DNA of 64,000 nucleotides. Source: Pseudomonas sp. LFM046 (GTDB taxonomy: Bacteria > Pseudomonadota > Gammaproteobacteria > Pseudomonadales > Pseudomonadaceae). The notes under the pieces are model-generated. The model was not told where the DNA came from. It was given only the letters and a program-made list of their open reading frames with translations, and did not search any database. A program made the translations under genes and the position numbers. Location of the stretch: NCBI RefSeq assembly GCF_000949385.2, contig NZ_JYKO02000001.1, positions 2,892,488 to 2,956,487 on the forward strand, in the 5' to 3' direction. This document shows, in pieces, positions 8,206-16,442 of this stretch (the first letter of the stretch is position 1; each line of letters begins with the position of its first letter).

Positions 8206-10173
8206 CTATGTAGGTCTTATGCGGTAAGATTTGTATAGGTTGGGTTCATCTTCGAAGTGCTGGGCAGCAATTTTTTCTGCTATGGGCATGCCGCTGTCGT
8301 TCTCTTTGTCGTGAGATTGCTGGGCAACTTTCTTCGCGTCCTTGGCCTTCGTGGTTTTCGTGATCTTCGTGGTCTTCTTGGTAGTGGTGGTCTTCTTGGT
8401 TTTCGGGGGGGTCTTAGTCTTATTGTTTTTCTTGGCCTTCTTGCGATCCTCAATAATTTCCTCTATTTCACTATAGATTTCTCTCAATGCCTCGTGCGCG
8501 GCAGTGTTAGTGAATTCTTTTCCTTCTTCAGCGAGACGCTTTTGTACTGCATTGTGGTCTTGCAGTGAGAGGCCTTCTTGATATTGTGGATTGGTTGCAA
8601 TAGCGGGAAACAGGTGGCGGGGTTCTTCTGGGTGAGCAACCCATACTGTTCCTAGGTTTGTTGGGTCGTAATAGACGATGGCGTATTCACCCTCAAGCCG
8701 TCGTGCTACGTCGGGAAGGCTGGCGCCAGTCCAAGTTAGAGTGAAGATTTCCACTCTTCCCCCCTTTATTGCTCTTCTTTTTGAGCATAAACAAGCGAAA
8801 TCAAGGTCTTCACGTGAGAAGCGCTCGGGTGGCATTTGATTTGCGCTCATTTCTTTGAGTGCTTGCTTGGGCGACATATGAAGTGATGAATGTACGGTCT
8901 CGTGATAGACCTCATCGAGCCAGCGTTTGAAAAAATATCTCAATTCATTCAAGGTCAGAGTCGCGTGCTTCATAGAATCGTAGTCTTCGCGTTCAAGCGG
9001 ACTCGATTTTGTTGTGCCTGGAATAAAATGAGTCAGACCGGTGTCTACCGTTCTGAAAAAGCGTTCGATAAATGATTTGGCGTTTGGTTGGCCAGGAGGC
9101 ACGTAACGCAGTTCGATGCCTAGTAGGCGTGCGATGAGTTTGACCCGGTCGTTTCTCACCTCCGGACCATTATCGACGCCAAGCTCTAGCGGTTTTCCCC
9201 CAATGGCTCCCTCCGGCTTGGCCTCTACCGCCATCTTAATTGCCTTAATGAAGCTTTCCGCATTGGGTGCACCGAGTGAAATATCCCAGCCCGTACATGC
9301 TCGGCATCCTAAGTCCAAAATGGCACTGAGTATTGGTCTTCCCATGACAATGCCATGCTCATCGACTACGAAAAGATTCATTAGGGCGGTGTCTCCTTGA
9401 GCCTGGCCGTACAACAATTCGGAGACTTCGGATTTGACGCCAAAATGGTATTTTTTATTGACGAAATCGCGGCTGTGCCTGTGAGAGTCAACCAGATAGC
9501 CATCAAGTTTCATGATTTCGCGCCTCACGGTGGAGTAGGAGGGGGCTCTTAAACCCACAGCGTTGTACTTGAAGCGTTCCAAGTTTGTTGCCTGTATCTC
9601 TCCGCAGATCAGTTTGTGTATGGTCTTGACGTTGGGTCGCTCAGCTTTAAAGAACTCGGTGTGGATGAAGTGTTGGATTAGTTCATGTGCTTCTTCGGAC
9701 AACAAATTCCCTCTTGGTCTATTGGGGGCGGCCCTAATCAGGGCCAATGGATTTCGATTGTTCCCGTCAAAAATCCTCTTCCAGTTATAAACGGTTGAGT
9801 AATTGGGTGGTTTCGGATCGTTTATTTCAGTGGCTATTGATTTAATCGCGGCCTCAGTTTTTTTGCGGGGAAGGCGGCCTGCGAACAGGTGTTCAAGCTT
9901 TTGAATGTACGCATGCTTTCTGATGTATCTGGATTGGTGAATCTTGTTTAATGCAAGCAGGAGTGGTGCTGAGGTCAAATCGATGGGGGCATTCTGGTAT
10001 TTCGTAATAGTTTTATTTGCCAGCATTGCGGCAAAGTCATTAATGCCGATATGCCTATGTAGTTTCGTGTTGATGGAGCGAAGGGTAATCAAATCGGACG
10101 AGGTTACGACCTCGTAAATGTCATTGTTAAACGAGTATTGCGCGCCAGGGATGACCTGCAGTTCATTGCTCAT
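8206..10173 (-). CDS. tnsB: TnsB-like DDE transposase, element 1
   Basis: This protein of about 655 residues is a retroviral-integrase-type transposase. The DDE residues are visible as AQGDTALMN, GVDNGPEVRN and NAKSFIERFF. The start at 10173 (MSNELQVIPG) is preferred because the duplicated copy upstream begins at the homologous codon. The C-terminus carries an unusual Lys/Thr-rich low-complexity stretch (8320-8440) before the last 30 residues, in the region that in Tn7 contacts TnsC. It cleaves and joins transposon 3' ends together with TnsA. The reading frame is intact. Confidence 0.92.
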   Translation of the reverse strand: MSNELQVIPGAQYSFNNDIYEVVTSSDLITLRSINTKLHRHIGINDFAAMLANKTITKYQNAPIDLTSAPLLLALNKIHQSRYIRKHAYIQKLEHLFAGRLPRKKTEAAIKSIATEINDPKPPNYSTVYNWKRIFDGNNRNPLALIRAAPNRPRGNLLSEEAHELIQHFIHTEFFKAERPNVKTIHKLICGEIQATNLERFKYNAVGLRAPSYSTVRREIMKLDGYLVDSHRHSRDFVNKKYHFGVKSEVSELLYGQAQGDTALMNLFVVDEHGIVMGRPILSAILDLGCRACTGWDISLGAPNAESFIKAIKMAVEAKPEGAIGGKPLELGVDNGPEVRNDRVKLIARLLGIELRYVPPGQPNAKSFIERFFRTVDTGLTHFIPGTTKSSPLEREDYDSMKHATLTLNELRYFFKRWLDEVYHETVHSSLHMSPKQALKEMSANQMPPERFSREDLDFACLCSKRRAIKGGRVEIFTLTWTGASLPDVARRLEGEYAIVYYDPTNLGTVWVAHPEEPRHLFPAIATNPQYQEGLSLQDHNAVQKRLAEEGKEFTNTAAHEALREIYSEIEEIIEDRKKAKKNNKTKTPPKTKKTTTTKKTTKITKTTKAKDAKKVAQQSHDKENDSGMPIAEKIAAQHFEDEPNLYKSYRIRPT

Positions 10174-10598
10174 GATGCGTGTCCCCAGTTGAGGTCGCAC
10201 TGATTGGTTCATCTAGGTTCATATCCAAACCGGTGTCGGCCGTTCTGAAAAAAACGCTCAGTAAATGCCTTTGCGTTTGGTTGGCCTGGAGGCACGTAGC
10301 GCAGTTCAATACCTAGTAGGCGTGCGATAATTTTTACGCGCTCATTTCTAACCTCGGCACCGTTATCAACGACAAACTCTTCCATCTTTGGTGCTGAGGT
10401 CAAATCGATGGGGGCATTCTGGTATTTCGTAATGGTTTGATTTGCCAGCATTGCGGTGAAGTCATCTACGCCAATGTGCCTATGAATTTTTGTGTTGATC
10501 GATCGGATGGTGATTAAGTCGTCAGAGGTTACGACCTCGTAGATGTCATTGTTAAATTTGTACTGCGCGCCTGGAACTATTTTTAGTTCATTGTTCAT
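10174..10598 (-). pseudogene. Remnant of a second tnsB (internal deletion) plus a tnsA tail
   Basis: The open part (10209-10598) starts MNNELKIVPGAQYKFNNDIY. It repeats the first 70 residues of the intact TnsB, then jumps to the DDE segment EEFVVDNGAEVRN...ERFF, so the middle of the gene is deleted. A run of seven T residues, one more than the frame needs, then shifts the frame. Behind it, bases 10174-10209 read in another frame as NLDEPISATSTGDTHHEQ, a near copy of the end of TnsA. The unit tnsA-end plus tnsB was therefore duplicated from a diverged copy and decayed. Confidence 0.8.
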
Positions 10599-11244
10599 GA
10601 TTTGAGTCCACGGTCGAAGACAAGCTGATTGGTTCGTTCAGGTTGACATAAAGTTTGTGCGTAAAAATGGCTTTGAGTATGGCGTTCAGCGTTGGCGCGT
10701 TCGGGGTTGAGATGAGGCGTTCTATCGAACAGGGAAATACGTTCTCTTTGATAAAGTCCTGTAGGTAGTCATCTTCGAGTTTTGTCGTATTGTGTATACG
10801 GCTGTAGATCGTCCTGAGGTTGTTCAGTTTGTGGTGGGTACGGATTTTTTTAGCGTCTATTAGCAGGAGATCTGCCCCTCTTTTCTGGAATTTCGCTTTC
10901 GCCTGAAGGATATACTCGAGATAGTTATTGCTCAGCAGTTGGGCGTCAGGCTTTATTTCGACGTAAAGGTCGTGTTGATAACGTCGTTTTACGAGGAAGT
11001 CCGGGGTGTATCTTCTCTTTTTGTCGCCCACCACCGTACTAATAGTGATTGGCTGTGGGTGGTAGGAAATGATGTTTTGGTCGAATTCTAAGAGTAGGCA
11101 AAAGTCAGCTTCGAGTTTGCTTTCGCAGACGATTTGGCGACAGTTCTTTAATGAAGGAAAGTAGACGAGATGCTTGCCAAAGTGCCCGCTTTCAATGTTT
11201 CTGGATGGCGGGTTTAGTTTGGGAGAGTTGTTTTTAAGGCCCAT
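10588..11244 (-). CDS. tnsA: TnsA-like endonuclease, element 1
   Basis: This 218-residue protein has the TnsA restriction-endonuclease fold. Catalytic residues appear as CESKLEADFCLLLEFD (Glu), RRYTPDFLVKR (Asp) and YVEIKPDAQ (ExK). TnsA cuts the 5' strands at the transposon ends so that TnsB can complete cut-and-paste movement. A GGGAG site precedes the start. It is the promoter-proximal gene of the leftward operon, so the right end of the element is expected in the few hundred bases above 11244. Confidence 0.92.
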   Translation of the reverse strand: MGLKNNSPKLNPPSRNIESGHFGKHLVYFPSLKNCRQIVCESKLEADFCLLLEFDQNIISYHPQPITISTVVGDKKRRYTPDFLVKRRYQHDLYVEIKPDAQLLSNNYLEYILQAKAKFQKRGADLLLIDAKKIRTHHKLNNLRTIYSRIHNTTKLEDDYLQDFIKENVFPCSIERLISTPNAPTLNAILKAIFTHKLYVNLNEPISLSSTVDSNHEQ

Positions 11245-11696
11245 GATGGAGCTCCCGAATTATCACATGATCGGTTATTTTTTATTGCAAAAGTGCTTAG
11301 CTAATGTCTGCGGTTTTACGTGGATTCTTCTGCTTTACGCAGCGGCGGCCGACGTGTGATCAGCGAGGGGATCCAGAGCGTTTCGGCGCCCTCTAGCGAA
11401 GGGAGCAAGCGTGCGCGAGCTTTTAAGTAATGGAGACTTACGCTCTCCCATTGGGTTTGGAAGTAAGGCTCTAGTTAAGATGTGCATGATGCCTACCTCA
11501 AACTGTACCTGGCATTGGGCTTTTCAGCCCTGAACCGCATTCCTTGTCTATTGCCGAGGACGAATAAACAGCGAAGCCTTAGAACACATCCTGCTAAGGA
11601 GTCGGTGATGAATACCTTGCTCCCAATACTACGTACCAACAAGACCGTTGACTAAATGCGTAAACCCGTCTAGAACGCTGCGTATCATGATTCTCA
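11245..11696. other. Non-coding stretch upstream of tnsA1 (expected right end of element 1)
   Basis: No convincing gene is seen. This stretch should hold the tnsA promoter and, by Tn7 architecture, the right transposon end. Motifs such as GGTTTTACGTGG and CTTTACGCAGCGG are present, but no clear repeated TnsB site could be established by eye. Confidence 0.4.
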
Positions 11697-12584
11697 GTGG
11701 CTCGGAGTATTTTTATGTGGGAATCTGGGAGGGTTCCCGGCGAGCGAAGTCTCGATCGGGGCGCTCGCGTCTTGAGAGGTATGTTTTTTGCGCACATGTT
11801 GGCTGATTTGGCATGTTCTAAGCATAACGGGACCTACTTAGCGCGCTGCTTCGAACGACTTTGCAACCAGCTTCCGGGAACACAGCGGGATCAGCAGTGG
11901 CGTGAGTTCTTTGTGGGGCGTTTCCCCAAAGGCGGGTTACTGAATCAAATCCTCGATCTCTTTGAAGAACTTCGTGAAGTTCCTAAGAATTTGCTTTGGT
12001 TGAGTTTAGTGATTTATCCGAGTAACAAGATAAACTGGGACGTATTGGCCAACTCTGCAGCTGTCAATTTGTTTACCTCGCCAGGCTTTCGTGGCGAGCT
12101 TCCGGCGTTCTTTTGTCCCGATTGGAAGCGATTGGGCGCTTTATTGATTTTGTTGCGCACACGGTCCACTCGGTTTTCTCTGCATCGCAGATGGGCTGCA
12201 AAATCTATCCTCCCTTATTTGCAGATTGCCTGTATATCGCCACCGCTTTCGTATATCGGTCTGGTGCTCTTTCGCCGAATTTTAGAGATTTATGGCACGG
12301 GCCAATTTGGACAGCTTTATCTTTCTCATTGGCCGGAAAACGAGCGTGAGTTTCGGCATAATGTCCGCTTATACCGGTTGATTGCAGGCCGTGCTGTTCA
12401 GAGGGGATGGGTGTCAGAGTTAATGCCAGGTGGGAGACTGCTCTTGATGATTTTATTGACGCAGCCTAGGGAGCTTAGCGTTGAGGCACTTTATGCATTA
12501 AGTAAGCATCGCGGTGACCCACGCTGTCCGCGTAACCTTCGTCGACAATTGGACCGCGCTCGTAGGGCCTACGTGGCGAATTGA
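11697..12584 (+). CDS. Hypothetical protein, 295 aa
   Basis: No family is recognised. The protein begins at a GTG codon (MARSIFMWESG). It is basic and rich in Leu, Arg and Trp, with hydrophobic stretches (LLWLSLVIYP, LLMILLTQPREL) and no clear signal peptide or catalytic motif. It lies between the Tn7-like operon and the tnpT/tnpS module and is probably a passenger. Codon use is moderately GC-rich, unlike the tns genes to its left. Confidence 0.6.
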   Translation: MARSIFMWESGRVPGERSLDRGARVLRGMFFAHMLADLACSKHNGTYLARCFERLCNQLPGTQRDQQWREFFVGRFPKGGLLNQILDLFEELREVPKNLLWLSLVIYPSNKINWDVLANSAAVNLFTSPGFRGELPAFFCPDWKRLGALLILLRTRSTRFSLHRRWAAKSILPYLQIACISPPLSYIGLVLFRRILEIYGTGQFGQLYLSHWPENEREFRHNVRLYRLIAGRAVQRGWVSELMPGGRLLLMILLTQPRELSVEALYALSKHRGDPRCPRNLRRQLDRARRAYVAN

Positions 12585-12787
12585 TCTAGCCGGAAATTTC
12601 CCCCAGGAGCAGGGGCTAGTTAACGAGTAGGGATGGACATCGAACCACGGCCCTGCGCTTCGGCCGGGTGTTCGGCAGATAGCGGACGTTAGAGGGTAGA
12701 AGCTCGACAATGCTGATCACTCGCAGCACCGCATTTGGGGCGCGTGATCGGCAGACTTCGGCTCGGTCGAAGAGGAGGATGCGCCCG

Positions 12788-13768
12788 TTACCTTGCAGGG
12801 GAGGGTAGGGGAACGACCTCGCGAGGGGGGGCTACTGCTGCTAGGGTGACCAGTCGATCTTGTAACACTTCGAGCTGCCGGGCCTGCTGCTGCACCTGAT
12901 GCTTCAGTCGTAAGCGCTCCACATTATGCTGTTTCAATCGCTCCTCCAATGCGGCTTTCTCCGTGCTCCGTGCCGTCAGTTCTTGGCGAAGCGTTTGTAA
13001 CGCGCTGCGTTGCATCGCCAGTTCACTCTCGATCGCCGATTGGTGTTTCACCAAGTTTCGGGCTTCGACCAGGAGGCGCTCGTTGTCGCGATTTAGCGTG
13101 GAAAGCTCGTCCTGTTTACTCAGCAAACTCTGACGAAGCTGGCGCAGCTCTGCCTGCAGCTGTTGCACTTGCGCGTCATGATGTTGGTGTTCTTGCTCAC
13201 GCTGCTCTTTTCGGGCCTCTCGATAGTGGTCCAGGGCATAGCGGGCCATCTGGTGCTTATCCTCCAGCGACCGCAACTGGTTGGCGCGCTCCTCCAGCAG
13301 TTCCTGCAAGCCGTGGAGGCTTTGCTCGGCGCGCCCACGTTCAAACTCGCTGGTCTGGTACCGCTCTCGCAGTTGCTCCAGGTCCTGTTGGCACTCGTTC
13401 AATTGCTCGGTCAAGCGCATATTTCCTGCTTGCAGTTCTTGAATTCGCTCCTCGCTGTAACGCCGTTGGGCGAGATTTTCGTTGTGCTGCCGGGCAACGG
13501 CTTCCCGTGCCGTACTCACTTTGGCCTCAGCCTCCAGAACCAGGCGGTCGGCTACATGGGCAATCAAAGACCCAAGCTCTTCGCTAAGCGAGGGCGGGGG
13601 TACTTCCGGCAACCTTGCCAGTTCTTGCAGGTAGCGATGAATGGTGGACTTAGAACCCGTATTGCCCAGCTCTGTCCGCACTGCATCGATGGTCGGCCGG
13701 GCGCCGCGCGCCTGCAGTGCTTGCTTGGCCTTCAGGACCAGGGCTTTGTTGATGCCGCCGCGTGCCAT
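12788..13768 (-). CDS. tnpT: TnpT-like cointegrate-resolution accessory protein (KfrA N-terminal domain)
   Basis: This 326-residue protein has an N-terminal KfrA-type DNA-binding domain (GINKALVLKAKQALQARGARPTID...GSKSTIHRYLQEL). Nearly continuous coiled coil rich in Gln, Glu, Arg and Leu follows from about residue 85 to 300. Size, architecture and divergent pairing with a tyrosine recombinase match TnpT of Tn4651/Tn4652/Tn5041-type Tn3-family transposons, where TnpT stimulates cointegrate resolution at the rst site. The transposase tnpA is not in the window, so the module is a remnant or has been reused. Confidence 0.82.
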   Translation of the reverse strand: MARGGINKALVLKAKQALQARGARPTIDAVRTELGNTGSKSTIHRYLQELARLPEVPPPSLSEELGSLIAHVADRLVLEAEAKVSTAREAVARQHNENLAQRRYSEERIQELQAGNMRLTEQLNECQQDLEQLRERYQTSEFERGRAEQSLHGLQELLEERANQLRSLEDKHQMARYALDHYREARKEQREQEHQHHDAQVQQLQAELRQLRQSLLSKQDELSTLNRDNERLLVEARNLVKHQSAIESELAMQRSALQTLRQELTARSTEKAALEERLKQHNVERLRLKHQVQQQARQLEVLQDRLVTLAAVAPPREVVPLPSPAR

Positions 13769-13857
13769 AGCACCCTCCGACGATTTCGTAGTGTGTTCCA
13801 GAGTATGGGAGTACAGCTGTATGGACGGGAGGCGGTTGGCTCAGGAGGGCGACAGGC

Positions 13858-13892
13858 TAACTGTGGATAAACTAGATTTATCCACAGTTAGG
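13858..13892. other. Probable rst core recombination site (perfect inverted repeat)
   Basis: Two perfect 15-bp arms (CTAACTGTGGATAAA and TTTATCCACAGTTAG) flank the five-base spacer CTAGA. This is the layout of a tyrosine-recombinase core site. It lies between the divergent tnpT and tnpS genes, exactly where rst of Tn4651-like elements is found, so it is very likely the crossover site used by TnpS. Confidence 0.8.
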
Positions 13893-13945
13893 GGACTTTT
13901 CTGGCCAATCGACCGGGACGGGCGGTACAGCGTAGAGGAATCACC

Positions 13946-14857
13946 ATGACCGAGCTCGATCGTTACCTCGAGGCCGCCGAACGGGACAACACGCGTCGCT
14001 CGTACCGGACCGCGCTGGCACATTACGAGCTGGTCTGGGGCGGACTCCTACCGGCCAGCAGCGAAAGCGTGGCGCGCTACCTGGCTAGTTACGCTGAGTC
14101 ACTGTCGACCAACACCCTGCGCCATCGACTCGCGGCGTTGGCGCGCTGGCATCGGCAGAATGGCTTCAGCGATCCGACCAAGACCGAACTGGTGCGCCAG
14201 GTGTTCAAGGGCATCCGTGCACTACACCCTAACCAAGAAAAACAGGCAGCCCCCCTGCAACTCAAGCAGTTGGAGGCAGGAATCGGCTGGCTGGAGCGAC
14301 AAGCCGAAATTGCCAAAGAGACCGGCCAACGCGGTCTCTATCGCCGCAGCTTGCGTGACCGCGCGCTAATCCTGATCGGTTTCTGGCGGGCCTTCCGCAG
14401 TGACGAGTTATGCCGCTTGCGGATCGAACTGATTCAGGCGCGCGCCGGCGAGGGCATGCAGCTCTTTCTGCCGCAGAGCAAGGGCGATCGCGAGAACTTA
14501 GGGGTGACCTACAAGGCCCCGGCGCTCCAGCGACTATGCCCCGTGCAGGCCTATCTCGACTGGTTGGAGGCGGCGCAGTTGCGGGAAGGGCCGGTGTTTC
14601 GGGCAATCAACCGATGGGGACAGGTGCAGGTGGCCGGGCTGCACCCCAACAGTGTGGTGCCGATCTTGCGCCAAGCGCTCCACGGAGGCGAGGTGGACGC
14701 CCAAGCGTTTAGCAGCCATTCCCTACGTCGCGGCTTTGCGACTTGGGCGACACGTAATGGCTGGGATCAGAAGGCGCTCATGGAATATGTCGGATGGCGC
14801 GATGCCAAGTCGGCTCTGCGTTATATCGAAGCTGCACCTGCGTTCCTGCTGAGTTAG
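13946..14857 (+). CDS. tnpS: TnpS-like tyrosine recombinase (cointegrate resolvase)
   Basis: This 303-residue tyrosine recombinase has an N-terminal SAM-like core-binding domain (TRRSYRTALAHYELVW) and a catalytic domain. The active-site residues are visible: Arg151 in FRSDELCRL, Lys179 in QSKGDREN, His258 and Arg261 in HSLRRGFATWA, Trp284 and nucleophile Tyr293 in LRYIEAA. A GAGGA site precedes the start. With the divergent tnpT and the inverted repeat between them it makes a complete TnpS/TnpT/rst resolution module. It appears intact. Confidence 0.88.
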   Translation: MTELDRYLEAAERDNTRRSYRTALAHYELVWGGLLPASSESVARYLASYAESLSTNTLRHRLAALARWHRQNGFSDPTKTELVRQVFKGIRALHPNQEKQAAPLQLKQLEAGIGWLERQAEIAKETGQRGLYRRSLRDRALILIGFWRAFRSDELCRLRIELIQARAGEGMQLFLPQSKGDRENLGVTYKAPALQRLCPVQAYLDWLEAAQLREGPVFRAINRWGQVQVAGLHPNSVVPILRQALHGGEVDAQAFSSHSLRRGFATWATRNGWDQKALMEYVGWRDAKSALRYIEAAPAFLLS

Positions 14858-15069
14858 GGGTACACGGATCGCCTTGGCACCTGCTGCGCCGGGCTTGGTC
14901 TGTTAGGCAATGGCGCATGACTGGTGCATCCGGTAGACGAGGGGCGGTCCTGCAAGCAGATCTCAAGTGGGGCAAATGTTTTGTCAGCTCATGAGCGTAG
15001 GATGGGCATGTGGTTTAGCTTGGCTAACCTGGACTGTGCCGCTGCATAGCCCGACGAGGAGAGTCCATC
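14858..15069. other. Short spacer after tnpS
   Basis: No gene is seen. The bases around 14931-14950 (GGTGCATCCGGTAGACG) partly resemble 28250-28277. The significance is unclear. Confidence 0.3.
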
Positions 15070-15276
15070 ATGACTGGTACTTTCGATGTGCGTTACGCCG
15101 AAATGCTGGAGCGCGCAGCGCAGATTCTGGGGAGTCGGGAGAAAGCCGAGCGATGGATGGCCACGCCTGCGCTGGGGCTCGAGGGGCGCCGCCCTATCGA
15201 CTTGCTCGGCAGCCCAGAGGACCTGGAACTGCTTGCAACCTTTCTCGGACGAATCGAGTACGGGGTCTACCACTGA
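15070..15276 (+). CDS. MbcA/ParS/Xre antitoxin-like protein (DUF2384 toxin-binding domain)
   Basis: This 68-residue protein is almost entirely a DUF2384-type domain. The pattern AAQILGSREKAERWMATPALGL, RPIDLLGSPEDLELLATFL and a terminal RIEYGVYH fits the C-terminal toxin-binding domain of MbcA/ParS antitoxins, without the usual N-terminal DNA-binding part. Such proteins normally pair with a RES-domain toxin, but none is present. The next gene, 66 bp on and same strand, is instead an inositol-monophosphatase-like protein. It is preceded by an AGGAGAG ribosome site. Confidence 0.8.
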   Translation: MTGTFDVRYAEMLERAAQILGSREKAERWMATPALGLEGRRPIDLLGSPEDLELLATFLGRIEYGVYH

Positions 15277-15342
15277 CGCTGAGTGTCCCGCAGCTAAGGC
15301 TGCGGCCCAACCCATTCGACAGCGCACTGTGAGGGTATCGGC

Positions 15343-16203
15343 ATGCGTGAACGACCCGGCCCGTTGTCACCCGCGGTGCCAGCTCTCCAGGCAGTCGATC
15401 GAGCCATGCTCGATGCGGTGATCGCGTTGGTGATGGAGGCTGGACGCCTGATCGCTGCTGAACTGTTGCGACCCGGGGGGCCGAGAGGCGCCGGGGACAA
15501 GGCGAACATTGATGGCGAGGTCGAGGTCCTGCTGCGCCAGGCCTTGGGGAAGATACTGGCCTGCGACTTTGTCGGTGAGGAAACAGGTGTCCTGCTGAGT
15601 GGCCACCGCTATTGCTGGGTCGTGGATCCGAACGATGGCACCAGCGACTTCCTGCAAGGGCACCTAGGTTCGGCGATTTCGGTTGGCTTGCTGCGAGAGT
15701 GTGTGCCGGTACTGGGTGTCGTCTATGCCCCGCTGACGGAGCGGGGGGCGGATTGCATTGCATGGGCCGAGGGGCTGCCGCACCTGCTGCGCAATGGCGA
15801 GTTGACCGCGCCGAATGTCGCGGCAGGAGCGCTGGCGGTGGGTGTCGACGTCTTTGTCAGCCTTGCGGCGCGCGCCCGGCCCACCCAGAACACTGAGCTC
15901 TGTGCCCCAGCGTCCTTCCACCCCATGCCGAGCATTGCCTATCGACTCGCCCGGGTGGCCGCGGGGGATGGGGTCGCCGCGGTGTCGTTGTATGCGGTGT
16001 CGCCGCACGATGTGGTGGCGGGTCATGCGTTGCTGCGGGCAGGCGGCGGCGATCTCTGGAACGAAAAGGGACAGGCATTGGGATACGCGACACCCGTTGC
16101 GTTCAATCAACCCGTCAGGTTTTGTTTCGGCGGTAGGGAGACTGCCTGTCGGGAGCTGATAAAGCGCCCGTGGCAGATCGTCTTTCACGATTCTCAAGAA
16201 TAG
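15343..16203 (+). CDS. Inositol-monophosphatase-family phosphatase
   Basis: This 286-residue protein has the metal-binding motifs of the Li-sensitive phosphatase superfamily: VGEETG near residue 80, VVDPNDGTSDFLQG near 94-106 (the family DPxDGT), and a variant of the C-terminal WDxAAG motif as SPHDVVAGHALLRAGGGDLW. Family members remove phosphate from inositol phosphates, 3'-phosphonucleotides or sugar phosphates using Mg. Its place behind an orphan DUF2384 antitoxin-like gene is unusual and suggests a linked role. This may be nucleotide or ADP-ribose phosphate metabolism, or the effector of a toxin-antitoxin pair. That link is inference. Confidence 0.8.
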   Translation: MRERPGPLSPAVPALQAVDRAMLDAVIALVMEAGRLIAAELLRPGGPRGAGDKANIDGEVEVLLRQALGKILACDFVGEETGVLLSGHRYCWVVDPNDGTSDFLQGHLGSAISVGLLRECVPVLGVVYAPLTERGADCIAWAEGLPHLLRNGELTAPNVAAGALAVGVDVFVSLAARARPTQNTELCAPASFHPMPSIAYRLARVAAGDGVAAVSLYAVSPHDVVAGHALLRAGGGDLWNEKGQALGYATPVAFNQPVRFCFGGRETACRELIKRPWQIVFHDSQE

Positions 16204-16442
16204 CTATAAGCCGCCTTAGCTGCTTGAGTATCGGGTACTTCTTATAGAAGCCAATGTTGATCGGTACCGACGCTTGCAAATCTAGTGGACTGTAGAATGT
16301 ACTACTTATGGTGAACTATTGACTGGTGCCGTAGGCAGATCGACTTGTTTCGTTGATTTCGTTCTGAGAGAACCCCGCGTGGGTTGATCGGCTTGTAATG
16401 ATAGATTTTTCTATTGGTATGTTTCGCCCGTAATGACGCGAA
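16204..16442. other. AT-rich spacer
   Basis: No gene is seen. A composition break occurs here, from GC-rich sequence on the left to AT-richer sequence on the right. It probably marks one edge of the 16.4-18.9 kb cassette. Confidence 0.4.

Noticed and set aside
12788-13768. KfrA plasmid partition protein considered for the coiled-coil protein
   Set aside because: The divergent tyrosine recombinase and the inverted-repeat core between them fit TnpT of Tn4652-like elements better.
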